Both the position numbers and the translations under genes were made by a program. Below the pieces are notes generated by a model that saw nothing but the letters and a program-made list of their open reading frames with translations, searched no databases and was not told the DNA's origin. Shown here one piece after another: positions 20,333-34,459 of a DNA stretch of 64,000 nt (its first letter is position 1; each line of letters starts with the position of its first letter). The stretch is from Botrytis cinerea B05.10 (taxonomy: Eukaryota; Ascomycota; Leotiomycetes; Helotiales; Sclerotiniaceae), in the NCBI RefSeq assembly GCF_000143535.2, contig NC_037320.1, positions 1,674,001-1,738,000 of the forward strand. The letters are read 5' to 3'.

Positions 20333-22974
20333 TTAAGCTGCACCAGCTCCATGGTCAATTTTCTTGCCTTTTACACTCCTCCATTCAACAAAAGATGCAC
20401 AGATCGTCGCAATAGCACCGACCGCAATTGCCAAAATAAATGCTTGATCAAGAGCTTTACAATATGCCACTAACACGCCCACCAAGTCAGCAGGACTAAT
20501 GACGTCGCGAAGATGTGTTGCGCCAGCAGCGTAGATGACGGCGGGATTAACTTCAGGAGCGTATTGAGGTACATATTTGACGAGTCCATTACTGAAAACA
20601 TTCTGCGCAATAGAAATAGAGATGGCTCCGCCGAGGGAATTGAAGAAAATGGCGATGGCATTTCCACTAGGCATATCTTTTGCGTTGAGAACGACTTGAA
20701 CGGCGATGAATGGTATTTGTACTCCCATACCTGCACCGATTCCGCAGACCAATTGGTAGCCTACCCATTTTCCAACACTAGAGCCTACTTGAAGCGTGTA
20801 TATGAGTCCGGCGCCGACTGTGAAGACTGCACCGGCAAAAATCATGAAAGGTTTATAGAAGCCAAGGACAGTGATACCAGCGCCGGCGAAAATAGACGAG
20901 ACGATAACGGAACCAAGGTATGGAATCGTACGAATACCGGAAGCTTCTGCAGTGGTACCCTTGACAGCTTGGAAGTAGAAGGGAAGGTAATAGATATGTG
21001 TGTAAAGGCCCATTGACATGAAACATGAGAATAGGCAGGCACTAAGAACAGTTCGCTGGCTGAATATTCTGGGAGGAATGGTAGCTCGTTCACCGCGACG
21101 AAATTGCTGGACAATGAAAACAATGATCAAAAGACCAAACCCGAGCAAACAGCCCCAGACTTTCGAATTGCTCCAAGGGTATTTTGACCCACCCCATTGT
21201 AAAGCCAACAATAAACTGATGATTGCCCCCATGAGGAAAGCAGCACCAACAAGATCGATTTCCAGAATTCTTTGCTTAACGGTCATGCCGGATATTTTTC
21301 TTGGGGGAGGTTTGAAGAACAATGCAACGGCGCCAATGGCAATTGCGCCAACTAGAAATTCGAGGTCAGTTATGATTTAGCACAAGTCATTTTTGATTGT
21401 AGTTGAGGAATCCCATCGTATTAGAAAGTAAAGAGAACCAGGGGTCCAAGTAGTCCGGCTGCAGTCGAGAACTAAAAAGCTTTCAATTTATCAATTCAAG
21501 CGAAGGAATAAAATGAATTTGCAATATTGAGTTCGCTCTCAATACTGTACTGGTCCGAAAAACTGAGAGCAGATTCAGAATGCCAGCCCGACTACTAGAA
21601 ACCTGGAGAACAATTGTCGCGGTGTTGTGGGATAGGGAACCAGAAGTACAACACTGAAGTTCTGAATTCAAATGGCCGAAAATACTTACATGGAAGATTT
21701 ATCCAAAAACACCTGTACAAATTGATTAGTCAGTAATTGGCTACTAAAGAAAAAGGCTTCAAGGGGACTGTGAATAGTAAAGATGGTACATGACAGCATG
21801 GAGGAAGCAAAAGCCGAAGCTAGAAACTGAAGACTGGAATCAAAGGGTGCGAAAACAAGGAACTGATCATGCTTACCATCGCCATGAAGCTTTGTCAGTC
21901 AAAGCACCACCAAGAAGGGGACCAACTACACTAGAAATGCCAAACATCGATGATAACATAGCAATATACAATGGTCTCTTAATCAAAGGCACAGAGAACC
22001 CAACCTAGAAAGAGTTAGTTGAGGTTTACCTCTCACGAAAAAGATGATAATAGACTCCAAACAAAAGTAAATATAGCTTACTATCGTCATGCCGCCAGAA
22101 AATAGTGCTGAAGCTCCGGCGCCGGCAACCGCTCTCCCTACAATAAGCATGACTGAGTTTCTTGCAGCAGCACAGATAATAGACCCAATTTCGAAGAGGA
22201 CAAGAGCGAAGAGATAAGTCCATTTAACATCAAAGTAGGTGTATATACGTCCAAATGATGGTTGAAGGGCGGTTGTTGTAAGTAAGTAGGAGGATCCATA
22301 CCATCCAACATCGTCCAGGGAGTTGAAAACTGAGGTTATTTTGGGAATAGCAGTGGCGATGACTAGAGATGGTTAGTATGATACTTAAGCCATCGTTTTA
22401 GCGAAGCAAGTGAGTAGACAATTTATGCTGATAAAACCGAGGGAAAATAGAGCAGAAATTCCTTTAGAGGAAACAACTGAGTATCGAACAATGTTGATAT
22501 CAGAGTATCAATGTCCGTCCCACGTCAAGACGACCATATCGAATTTAAAAACTCACTAGTATTATCCAGCGCCACAGTAAACGTCGCCATGCAGAGACCA
22601 AAAGTCAAGAGTGCCAGTGGCACACCAGATATATAATGGTTCTCGTCATCTTCTTCTCCGTTTGATTCTTCTGTTGCTTCTATAACTCCTCCTTTCTCCC
22701 CATCGTGCTCTATGGGTGCGCCGATTCCTGCAGGCGCATTTTCATGAAAGTCTTTCTCTGGGTCTAGAGGTTCATGCGGATGTTGTTTAAAAGATGTAGC
22801 AGCTGCGTCTGCCTTTTCACTGTCTTCATATACCACGCCCACACCACCAATAGTAGGTGCTACCTCAGGTAAAGGTGATGTTGCTTTATGCTCGCCATGT
22901 TCATTGAAATGGTTGGTAGTTTCCAGTGTTGCGCCAGCGGGTTGAGCGGGTTGTTCCGTCTGCTTGTCCGGCAT
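20333..22974 (-). CDS. MFS multidrug-type transporter (DHA2-like, 14-TM)
   Basis: Five exons were joined from splice signals: 22557..22974, 22082..22362, 21877..22004, 21690..21712 and 20333..21351. They total 1,869 bases with consistent phases, giving 622 residues. The long acidic cytosolic N terminus (about 110 residues, Pro/Glu-rich) is followed by the first helix VPLALLTFGLCMATFTVALDNT and then IIATAIPKITSVF, the usual D-x-T-I-V-x-x-A-x-P motif of 14-helix drug exporters. GWYGSSYLL, GRIYTYFDVKW, GRAVAGAGASALFSGG and [22 protein letters not shown] are all characteristic. Substrate cannot be told. One exon is only 23 nt and the last intron is 338 nt, both unusual. It is not in an evident cluster; the next gene upstream is EMP24. 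Confidence 0.92.
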
Positions 22975-24257
22975 GATTGGGGATGTGGACCCTAAACCTC
23001 GTGTTTACCCCAGAAATCGCTTGTTGCTTGGAATTCTATTCGACAGTCGATTTTGTTATGGATCTTGTCAAGATGCTTGATTTGACATTTGATATTAGGT
23101 TGGTTTCCAAAAGCTTCTAGAAAAGGTACGAACGCGATGTAAAAATGATCGTGATGAAGCGGAGGGCTGGTGACAGTTTATCAAGTATCGAATCTTAGGA
23201 ACGAGATATGAGAATACGGCGAGAAGATTCACCAAAGTGTAAGGGAAATATATATCTTCCGCTTAATTTGATAACCTACACTCCCCATGTCAATGGATCC
23301 AATTCCTGTCCAGGATTCCTCATCGGCTCATTAACTTCCCGGAGAAAAGAAGTCGTTTGGGTTAAGAGTTGACAGGGTCGGTTATAAACAGCCAATGATA
23401 TACATGTTTCGAATGAATCTCAGGCTATTCTCGACCACTGCTGCACTGTAAGGAATGCACACACACAGTCTGGCCATTCGATCGGACCATGGGCGATGGC
23501 TCTGCTACTTCAGCTCAAGAGGGGGCACCCTCCGTGGCAACTCCAAAAGGAGCAAGCCCTCCTTACCTGCAACATATCTTTCGTCAAAGATTTCTTCTGG
23601 AATACAGATTCGAATGCATGGCATGGTGGCCGAACATCGATTTGAGACAATGTTGTGCTTCGTGTTTTTGTACAATGGAAACTATCGGCACTGAGACTGA
23701 AACTATACACACAGACGCTGCCGAAGTATTACCCAGCTGCTTGGCGTCGCGTTGTAAGACAAAATCATGGGAAAGGGTTGCGGCGGGGGTGAGTAGAATT
23801 TACGAGTACGAATCCGAATACGTTCTAGGTCGATATCTGCACGAACGATACCAGGGACAAATAGCTTTACAATTTAGCCGGCAAGGCTTTGATTTGGGAT
23901 GAACATTAGTTTATTATATTCCATGAGACTCAGCAATGGATCACCTGATACTATGGGTGGTTTCGATGTGTGATATCCTGTGTAAAAGAGTTTCCATTTC
24001 CTGCCCTATGAGATTGTCTCGATATGAAGAAGGGTTGAATGTCAGTAAAGGGGCATGCTACCCACTACCTCATAATAACGCGCAAGAGATATAGAAAGCT
24101 TCAGTCGGAATTTCGAATCGAATACTGTTAATACATAGTTGTCCCAATTTCCCAAAATCACGCTCCATTGATTGCAGAAGGTACGCCGAACTGGTTGAAC
24201 GAAACATGCTTGGTGCGCACTCTTAAACAACGCGTTTGACCTACGCAAGTCAATCAG
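22975..24257. other. Spacer between MFS gene and EMP24
   Basis: About 1.3 kb. The left 450 bases are likely promoter of the minus-strand MFS gene, with the 3' flank of EMP24 at the right. A 137-codon open frame at 23489..23902 (plus) has no recognisable family and is not called. Confidence 0.45.
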
Positions 24258-25027
24258 CTACCGGCTCAAAACACCGTAGCGTTCGGTACTGTGGCTCTTT
24301 ACCTCGAAGAATCGTTTCAACCACCAAACTTGGAAGATACCTTCGCCAACCAAGACAGCCATCTGGAAGATACTCCACCACTTGACCCTGCCGTTCGTGC
24401 TCTCTGCTGTGTTACGATGGGTTCTCTCGCGCAAAACAATGTATGACTGTTCGTCCTTCACTTGAGCAAGGAGGTCAGACAATTGTCGAACTATATCTAT
24501 TGTAAGCTTCAAATGTTTGGAAAGTAAAGTATGTCCAGCTACCTTCTGCCTCTAGGGGGTCCGATGGAGCTTCTGCCTCGGGCACATAGACAATGCCGTG
24601 GACATTGAAAGATACATCCTTGCTAGATGCCGACCAATGCTCGTTGCTGAAGCAGTATAGGTATTTGCCGTCATGGTTGGCAGTAAAGGAGTGATCTCCA
24701 TTAGATACAGCTCTTTCGTGTGCCTCATATCCGTTGGCGGGGTTTTGGATCTGCATTTCAAATCCAGTTAGTCCCAGAGCCTTGCCAGAAGTACGCCAAT
24801 GTGTGCCAATGTGTGCCAGCCTTACTCACCCAAAAGTCGATATCCAAATTGCCAGCACTGCCAAACTCCCTATCTCCAACCTGGAACGTAACCGTCATTT
24901 TGTCATCTTTGTGGAGTTGTTCGTGAAAGCACTCTCGGCCATGGGCTGCGAGTTGGATGTTGTGGGCAACAGCAGCTCCAAAGAGACTGCCAATTGTCAA
25001 AAGGGCTGCGGGAGTGGAGAATCGCAT
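24258..25027 (-). CDS. EMP24: p24-family cargo receptor of COPII vesicles, Emp24 type
   Basis: Three exons, 24830..25027, 24543..24750 and 24258..24496, give 214 residues. A cleavable signal peptide (MRFSTPAALLTIGSLFGAAVA) is followed by HNIQLAAHGRECFHEQL, the GOLD domain start with its conserved Cys. The second Cys is in YLYCFSNEHW, and SKDVSFNVHGIVYV follows. The coiled-coil and membrane part are near-invariant: VKDEQSYIVLRERTHRNTAEST, then RVKWWSIFQMAVLV and the cytosolic RRFF-like KRFFEV, whose paired Phe is the COPII signal. The tail runs about 13 residues beyond FFEV, longer than in yeast. Emp24 cycles between ER and Golgi selecting GPI-anchored cargo. It is divergently arranged with ARF1, another early-secretory gene, 1 kb away. 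Confidence 0.95.
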
Positions 25028-26726
<1,699 letters not shown>

Positions 26727-27885
26727 GTACAACATCGATCCTCAACCTTTATACCACGATTGTGTTTGCAAGATACTACAAAACCAATCGAAACGTTCAT
26801 ATCTCCACCGCTCCTCCAAATTGGTCATTGGTGCATCTCTCAAACTTATTCTTGTGTCTTCAGCGGTCCACATCAATGAGAGGCGCAAGGGTGGTAAATG
26901 TATGATGATTTAAGCTCTTACGTCTTCTTATGGCTAGGAATCTCGTTTCAGCTATGATTCCATGGGGCTTCCTCTTTGTCTTTTTTTGCGTGCGTTTTTC
27001 TGGTGTCATCCATCTTCTACGTTCTGTTTCTTGCCATCTCTTGTGTGCAGCATGGTATACAAAAAGCAGAAGTTAGATGGAAGATCAAGGTAGTCTAGTC
27101 CGGAATTGATCTCACATTAGAAAATAATTTTTGATAATATTTGATGTTACAAATGCCATTTGCATATAGTTTAGTAAACCTAATCGTGGACGCTTTTGAT
27201 ATGTGAAAGTATTTCAACATGAAGTGAGGCGAGTGTAGTTCTGAGTCAGTCAAGTTGAAGATTATGTTTGAGAATTTTTCTTGGAAACCGCGAATTGCGT
27301 GGTTGATATCTGAGGGTCGAATGGCATTCAGAGGTTGTTCAAACGGCAAAAGGGCCCAAGCAAGTTTCCTGGTAGTAGCATGGCATGTTGGACGCCACAG
27401 TTCATCGGATGAAGTGGGGGCTGAAAGCATGACTCGGGTAAATAAGGATTTCGGAATCGTAACATCCACACGTTACAATGCGGTCTTGGGAAAAGTTTCG
27501 AGTGGTACTTGATTTTTTGGTGTTGGCCCTATTTGGTTCTTTGGGGAGATCAAACGGGCGGGGTTTGGATGGTTGGTGTTTAGGCTGGTTGGTAGGTAGT
27601 AGGTAGATACTGAAGATATCTGTTTCTGAGCGAGCGAGCGAGCAGGTGAGTCAGCGAGTCATTTTGTGATATTGAGTTGAGGGCTGGAAGTGATGTTGGA
27701 AGCGGACTTTGTCTGTATGTTTGAATTGTCATTCTTATCTGTCGTCGTCATTGTCGTTATAGGTGTATCGATATGAGAACCCAGAAGGGAGAATCGCGGA
27801 TACGCGAATATACAATGCCAAACCCGTTATTATCTTGTGATGATAGTCGTGCTAACTCGATTATTTCTGCGGCCTGTGTGTAGGA

Positions 27886-27916
27886 GGTAGATAGGTAGGT
27901 AGGTAGGTAGGTAGGT
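27886..27916. repeat. (TAGG)n microsatellite
   Basis: About seven tandem copies of the tetranucleotide GTAG/TAGG with one interruption. Confidence 0.9.
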
Positions 27917-28166
27917 CGTCAGATCTGGTTACGGGTGTTGTTGTTTCTCGTGCCCGTGTGAGTATGTAGATGTGAGGTTCTTCGGCAACTTACTTGCTTG
28001 ATACTTTTCTTGTGCGGCGATTCGATTCGATGGATTTACTTGGAGGGCGGTATTTGGAGTTTTTGAGGGGGTGTTTTAGATATACGGATTCGCGATTGTT
28101 GGGTAGTATACATATGTATGTGTATACTTGGTTCTAGCTATGGTTGGCTCTGACGCATATAACAAG

Positions 28167-28200
28167 AAAATCAAAATCAAAATCAAAATCAAAATCAAAA
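28167..28200. repeat. (AAAATC)n microsatellite
   Basis: More than five tandem perfect copies of a hexanucleotide. Confidence 0.92.
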
Positions 28201-29378
28201 TTGATATCTAGAATGCACAATTGTAAGCCTAATGTGTTCTCAGCCAAACATCCATCCATCATCATACACTCCGGTTGACTTATTTGCAAACGATGTCAAC
28301 CCCCAAAAATTGATTGTGGTGAAACCAATGTATATAGTAAGTAGATCAACCCGAATCAAACTCTTCTAATCATTCAAACGTGTATTCAAATCAATGAAGC
28401 CAGGTCTACCTACGCACCTCGCTATTCATACCAAATCAATGCTCAGAACCCTGATATCGTCATCCTACCCTATATACCATACCTATCATATATCCCCTTA
28501 TTTCACATCTCCCCCAATTACACCAGATCTCATTGTAGATCCCAAATTCTAGCTACTTGCATGCCGCGTAGGTTCTCTTTCCTAGTAATAACGTTTTCTT
28601 AATCTATGGATACAACAAAGCTCATAGCTCATAACTTATAATCCCCTATCTTAGCGAGCATCTAGGGAAAGGTCTCGGGGTTCGGATTCGAATCGCGCTG
28701 TTCCAAAGGTGATATTCAACGTAGCTCTTGAAATTTTTGAGCTCTTCAGTACAGAAAATGAAATGTGCCATATATTGGGTAGAATGGCTAGTCTTCTCCA
28801 AACTGTGTCTATTTCGGGTATTACGCACTTTCTTGATTGAATAAGGTGGTGGGAGAAGCCCTTACTATGTTCAGAGCAAGTGCTTCAGCTTCGAAATAGC
28901 AAATACCTTCCCGGGCTGAAGCGAATGAGTGACTTACAGTGATGCACCTCTACTCGTATCGCGGTTTGGCATGCAGGATTTGGCATGTCATCATCGAACA
29001 TGCCAGATAATTTTTCCGTGCCAAATATTTCCATACATTCCATTGAATCATGTTCGCTAGTATCCCATCAGAAATGCATTCATAGCTCAGGACAAAGGAG
29101 CTCACCCCAGGATCACCACGGTAGGTCAGTCCCCGCTGAATGCAAACGAAAATCATGAACTGATAGAGTCTAATAGAATTGCAAAATGAAGTACTGTCTA
29201 TATGTAGAAAGCAACGGTGTCAATCCAGTAGCTAATGGAATCCTACCAAATGATTGTAGCCAATACTTCTCAAAGGTAAGATTATAATGAACCAAGTTTA
29301 TCGACCCAATGAACACTTTGAAATGAATTTTCAAAGGAGTTAATCCCAAAATTCTATATTACTACTTCTACCTCGTAT

Positions 29379-30661
29379 CTACATATCCTTTTGCTCTCCT
29401 ACTGGGCTCATCAACTTACCCTTCTCAATAGCGCTTCTTACGTTATCAATACACCAGACCTCCATCTTGGTTTGAGTCTCTACAGTCCACTTGACCCAAA
29501 TGTTAGTTTCGATGTGATTTCAACCTAGAATAAGAATGGCCTGTAACTTACTGTTCCCATGTGTGGTACCAACATGACATGTGGGTTGTCAATCAATCCT
29601 TGATGAACCTTTGGCTCCTCTTCGAAAACGTCTAGACCTGCTGACCAAACTTGGCCAGATTCAAGTGCCTTTACTAGGGCATCTTCGTTCATGACTGCAC
29701 CTCTGGCGGTATTGGTGATAACAACGCCCTTCTTCATCTTCTTGAATTCCTCGGTGGAGATAATGTGACGAGTGTTTTTCTATAATGTCATTAATTAAGA
29801 AGTTTTCGACTTGAGATTGCGGTGAAACTTACGTTCAAAGGTAAATTTAAGGACAAAACATCACTAGTAGCCAATAATTCATCGAAGCTGACGTATTTAG
29901 CACCTCCACTTAGTTCTTCCGAAAGCTTTGTACGGTTGTGATATTGAACGGACATGCCGAAAGCGGTTGCCTTCTTCATGAGGTTTCGTCCAATACCACC
30001 CATTCCCAAAATACCGAGAACTTTTCCTTGGGGATCATGACCAAGAGGTGGTGCTGGGGAACCCTTCCAGTGGTTCTTTCGTAGAGCCATCATTGCTATA
30101 AATTGTTAAAAATGACATTCTGGGTGTGGGCAGACTAAATACGAACAGGTATTGAATCCTCTCAATGCTCCCAAAATGAGAAACATATTGGTATCGGCAG
30201 TAGCATCATCAACGGCAGTTGGAACATTAGAAACGCGGATATCGTGTTTAGTGCACGCATGTACATCAATTTGGTCATATCCAGCTCCTAAGACCACGTA
30301 TTAGCCTCGTCATTTTCTCTTGCATTCAGAATCCGTTTTATTACCATTATGAGCAATGAACTTCAAACCCTTTGGGAGTACACTGATCAATTCTTCATCA
30401 ATCAAACCTGTGATAGCGACACTGGTGAACGTTCTGTATACAGCCACGACTTTATCGTAGACGCCATTTTTACACTCCTCTATGAATTCCTGACGGGATC
30501 GTGCCTTGGGTTCGATGAGTTCACCAACATCGGAAAGTTCGCTCCATTCCTTTTTGGCACTATTGAAGGGATATCTCGATTAGAAGGCATTCTATAATGG
30601 GAAACTGTAGTATTGCTCACTGGTCAATCTCGCCTAACAAAAGAATCTGAGGCTTGCTCAT
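29379..30661 (-). CDS. GOR1: D-isomer-specific 2-hydroxyacid dehydrogenase, glyoxylate reductase type
   Basis: Six exons (30621..30661, 30345..30559, 30147..30287, 29833..30095, 29552..29779, 29379..29489) add to 999 bases, 332 residues, with all phases consistent. The N terminus MSKPQILLLGEID is followed by the substrate-binding lobe. The NAD-binding site is GILGMGGIGRNLMKKA. Catalytic Arg lies in NTARGAVMNEDAL, Glu in DVFEEEP and His in VPHMGT, so all three are intact. The C terminus is SAIEKGKLMSPVGEQ. Length and motifs fit yeast Gor1 (glyoxylate to glycolate, NAD(P)H); related fungal enzymes act on hydroxypyruvate or hydroxyisocaproate, so the exact substrate is uncertain. Intron 3 starts with the unusual donor GTTCGT, also used in ERG2 in this window. 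Confidence 0.93.
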
Positions 30662-31658
30662 TGTGAAAATAGAAGATGGTTGAGTAGGACAAGAAAGAAG
30701 GGAGGGGTGAAAGTTATGAGGTATTGCGTGGTGGGGTAAATGACTGCCCCTCCTGAATGATGATGAGATAGGACGTAGATTGCTTCCGATAAGACTGCTG
30801 GATTGTCGAAGGTAAGGAAGAAGATATTTCATGGGAGAGGGAGACACGATACTACGAAGACTAGACTTTATAGAAGAAAGCAGGTATTTTCCATCGAAGC
30901 AACCAGAACTCAAGCCAAGGTGTATTTATTTAGACGATTGATATAGACCACCGGACTAAGAAATAACGCTTGAACTTGGGAAACTTGTGGATACCGACCT
31001 ACCTGCCTGCCTCTCTACTTGCCTCCTGCGTCCTTGCCTAGGTATTTCTACAAAGCAGACGTGAATTGACTGCGACTTCGGGCCAGTGACAGAATCCAAG
31101 GATACATACTTCCCTTGTGGTGGGGGTTGAGGGGAGAGAAACGTGGAGGTCAACAAGTCTAGCAAGGGCGTCAAGTCAATTTAATTACTAAAAACAGCAA
31201 TGAAATTACCCCCCGTGCCCCCTCCCTATCGAAATTTCCATAAGAAGGTATATTTTCCCCCAATCATTTGGCTGCTGGCTTGACTAGGAAACTAAGAAAT
31301 GCTAGGAAATGTCATACTGGAGATTGTTCGGAATGCCGTTAACGCCCGAGTCACATTACCATCAATATTGATAAAATGGGGAAGTTACTAATAGTCCTAC
31401 ATTAGGTGGTCAAGTTGCACATTTGTGGATCCATTGTTGTAGATCCCAACAATTAACACTTAGCATCATATTCCAGATCTATTTTCATGCCCATTTTTGA
31501 TAGGGTTGACGTGAATGGCTGAGTATATGAAGAACTTTTCCATCCCATTTTTTGTATTCCCAATACCTGATAGTTCAGTCCAACCGCCGTTCGCACATCA
31601 TAATCATACATAACATTGATCTTGTCCATAGACATCTGTCAAATTTTGTCTTTCAGAT
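30662..31658. other. Gene-free spacer
   Basis: About 1 kb between two minus-strand genes, holding the GOR1-like promoter (with a C/T-rich leader in transcript sense) and the TRP4 3' flank. The 60-codon minus frame ending at 31453 has no family resemblance. Confidence 0.45.
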
Positions 31659-32959
31659 CTAAAATGTCTTGGTAACTTCCACAAATTGTGACCATTGCCT
31701 GTAAGCCTCGCCACTCTTAATAGCCCATCGAGCTCTTCTTACGCCCTCCTTCCATCTTCCTCCGCCAGGTCCTCTCTCAGTGATAACCTTTCCATCATCT
31801 CCGTGGCCCATATCACTAGTATCTGCATCACAAATACCCGAGACAACAAACAAAGCCGCAGTGTTCATGAGAACAAATTCCAGAATTGGATCATTTTCTG
31901 GTAGTTTGTTTTGGAGGAGATTCATTAGAATCGCGGCATTCTCATGAGGCTCCTTCCCTGGTGAAACATCCTTCAGGTCATGTGATGGAAGTCCGAAATC
32001 AGCGGCACAAATTGTAAAGCTCTCAATTTTGACATCATCGTCAGAAGATTCCGTTAATCTCCAGCAAAATGTCCGTCCTGCACAACTGATTTCATCGAGG
32101 TCTTCTTCTCCACAAACGACCATGGCTTTTTTGGCACCGCTCATTTTAAGGGCATCTGCAAAGACAGGCCCAATATCTCGTCGAGCAACTCCCAAAAGTC
32201 GAGCTTCAATGCTGCATTCGACCGGGTTGGCAAGGGGGCCCATCAGATTGAAGATTGTTCTCCAACCGAGCTCTCTTCGGATAGGAGCAACATATTTCAT
32301 ACCAGGATGGAAGACTGGTGCGAAAAGAAAAGCGTAATTACTTTTTTCGTAAACTTTATTGATAGTTTCCGGTGTCACCGCTGATAGGTTTGGTGCCGAA
32401 GGTAAAGTGCAGCTGAGGAGATCTGCTGATCCTGACTTTGAAGTAGATGCTCTATTTCCATGCTTACTCAGAAGTAATAGAGATGAAGCCAAGATAGAGG
32501 ATGTAGTTGAAATATTGAAAGTATGATGCGAATCTCCTCCAGTTCCAACGATATCGCACTAAACATGTATCAGAAAATAATTTCAAATCGATTTCATCAT
32601 AATTTCCTGTGACAACATACCAAGCCTCCCTTGTAGCCACCTTCTGGTTTGCCAACAGCCGCGACAACTTTGTCTAGAGCTTCTTTGTCAACCGGTGAAG
32701 CAGCTTCTCTCATAGCTTCGGCGCATTTTGCAAGAACATCTGCTTTTCGATCCCATCCCGTGAAATGCAAACATGTGAGTAAAGCACCCGTTTGAACCGG
32801 AGATAATGAATCCGTGAAAATGTGTGAGATTGCTGAAGCAACTTCTGATGCTGTGACATTATTATCTCCAGGTGAAGGCCACAGTCGTTTGAGTAGGGGC
32901 GTGATCGAAATATCCCGAGGAGAGGGTGCGTATGCATTGTGCTCCGTTGGAGCAGCCAT
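31659..32959 (-). CDS. TRP4: Anthranilate phosphoribosyltransferase
   Basis: Exons 32621..32959 and 31659..32558 give 412 residues; the single intron uses GTATGT...TTTAG. The helical N-terminal domain (PLLKRLW...FTDSLSPVQTGALLTCLHFTGWD) leads to the PRPP-binding core CDIVGTGGDSHHTFNIST. SKHGNRASTSKSGSADLL follows, the glycine-rich and anthranilate-binding signatures. RRELGWRTIFNLMGPLANP and the CGEEDLDEIS motif confirm the family. The enzyme couples anthranilate to PRPP in the second committed step of tryptophan synthesis, in the cytosol. Length fits fungal Trp4 (about 380-420). No CPC1/GCN4 site was searched for systematically. Confidence 0.96.
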
Positions 32960-33297
32960 GACTGTTTTTTATTTTATGAAAAACCTGTGAAACTCAATTT
33001 GGCTGTCACAAGAAGTTAAATAGTCTCCTTGATACCCTTTTCAATATTCTTTGTAATACTCAGGTCCCGGCTAATGTACCTTTGATTTTGAGTCACCACA
33101 ATGAACTTTCATTGTTCGCCTTATGATTGAGGCATCAAGTACAAATGCGCTAGTCCTCTTTAGAATTTCTCAAGCTCGTCCATCTAAATTATGTGCCCGC
33201 ATACCTTTGTCCAACAAGTCTTTTTCACAGGTATGTACAGCCAATTGTGTCACATAAATGATACTGGAGATCGTTCAGACTAACCGATACCCATAGA
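32960..33297. other. Divergent promoter TRP4/MRPL11
   Basis: 338 bases between divergent starts. Nothing else recognised. Confidence 0.5.
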
Positions 33298-34335
33298 ATG
33301 CGTCCACGAATACATACGCCGTCAAAGGCAATAGCCTCCATCCTCCGATGTAAAAGGACTCCCCTCCGAAATCGACAATATGCCACCGCAGCAGCAGCAT
33401 TCACACCAGCTGCTTCGCACGAGCAAATGACTAGAGCATCTCCCCCTATATCTCGCTTTCCCTCTACCCAGCCGCCATCCTACAAACCTCCCGAGTTCCG
33501 CAAATCTCAACTCCTCAGAAAATATGCCTCGCTACTTCGCTCAACACCCCTCATGCTCCTCTTCCAACACAATAACCTCAAAGCTATGGAGTGGGTAGCC
33601 ATCCGTCGCGAACTCGCCATTGCGCTCCGAAAAGTTGATGCGGCTCGCGAGGCAGAAGGCCAGCCCCACCTCAACCTCGCAGATGGCATTAAACTCGAAA
33701 TCGTACAAACAGGAATTCTCGCTGCCGCTCTCCGCATCGTCGAATTCTATAAACCCGATTCCCAAGTCTCCAAGTTAGATCCCACAGATCCAGCAACGCC
33801 TTCTTCTGCGACTTTACCAATTGTAAATGCAAAGGGCGATGGGTTGACACATACTCTTTCGAGCGCGGCTCATGAAGCTATTTCGGATAGGAAAATTAAG
33901 AATGCCCATGATCTATCACCGTTATTGGCTGGCCCAGTTGTACTGCTGACATTCCCTGGTGTCTCGCCTCAACATATGAAGACGGCTTTGACCATTTTGG
34001 CACCTAGCGCTCCATTGTTCCCTGCTCCTAAAAAGAGGGTGAACCCAGGGTGGCATGATCCTACAGTTCAGAGTGGGTTACAAAAGTTATTGTTGCTAGG
34101 AGCGAGAGTAGAGGGTAAGGTGTTTGATGTTGATGGTACCAAATGGGTTGGAAGCATTGAGGGTGGTCTGGACGGTTTACGAGGACAGTTGGTGGCTATG
34201 TTACAAGGTATTGGTGGTGGGATTACAAATACTTTGGAGAGCGCTGGAAAGAGTCTATACTTCACCGTTGAAGGTAGAAGGTCGATGCTGGAAGATGAGG
34301 CAAAAGGACCTTCTGAAGGAACTCCTAAGGAGTAA
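33298..34335 (+). CDS. MRPL11: Mitochondrial large-subunit ribosomal protein uL10m
   Basis: One exon, 345 residues, with an ATG at 33298 directly after a CATAG. The N terminus is an Arg/Ala/Thr-rich presequence (MRPRIHTPSKAIASILRCKR). Residues about 70-110 contain RKSQLLRKYASLLRSTPLMLLFQHNNLKAMEW, the L10 start, in which the protein binds rRNA at the stalk base. RRELAIALRKVD and the later GPVVLLTFPGVSPQHMK match the L10 domain core. The C-terminal third (VGSIEGGLDGLRGQLVAMLQG) ends the domain. Yeast orthologue naming follows MRPL11. It acts in the mitochondrial ribosome; there is no sign of regulation beyond the shared promoter with TRP4. Confidence 0.88.
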   Translation: MRPRIHTPSKAIASILRCKRTPLRNRQYATAAAAFTPAASHEQMTRASPPISRFPSTQPPSYKPPEFRKSQLLRKYASLLRSTPLMLLFQHNNLKAMEWVAIRRELAIALRKVDAAREAEGQPHLNLADGIKLEIVQTGILAAALRIVEFYKPDSQVSKLDPTDPATPSSATLPIVNAKGDGLTHTLSSAAHEAISDRKIKNAHDLSPLLAGPVVLLTFPGVSPQHMKTALTILAPSAPLFPAPKKRVNPGWHDPTVQSGLQKLLLLGARVEGKVFDVDGTKWVGSIEGGLDGLRGQLVAMLQGIGGGITNTLESAGKSLYFTVEGRRSMLEDEAKGPSEGTPKE

Positions 34336-34459
34336 ATCCAATCAAATAATGAATAAGCATATAACGGAATGTATTATATCTGTAAGAACGGGATATTGTT
34401 TTATGGACCATTTGCATCGTAAATCTTGAAATCATAACCATTTCTGGTCTATCTCCCGT

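Larger units (their letters stand above)
26727..29378. other. 2.6 kb gene-poor, microsatellite-bearing spacer
   Basis: No gene can be supported; open frames (for example 27095..27469, minus) lack family features. It contains TAGG and AAAATC arrays, repeated GAGC/GCGA runs near 27630 and a T/G-rich upstream flank. A non-coding RNA is possible but nothing diagnostic was found. Confidence 0.45.

Noticed and set aside
20513..21016. 167-codon plus-strand frame opposite the MFS transporter
   Set aside because: Shadow of the transporter's last exon; the transporter reads through family motifs.
23489..23902. 137-codon plus-strand ATG frame between the MFS gene and EMP24
   Set aside because: No family resemblance, no splice partners, composition like the spacer, and it overlaps the expected promoter area. 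Not enough to call a gene.
27095..27469. 124-codon minus-strand frame downstream of ARF1
   Set aside because: No recognisable domain and AT-driven residue composition; treated as a chance frame.
31453..31635. 60-codon minus-strand frame downstream of TRP4
   Set aside because: Too short, no family and within the expected 3' flank.
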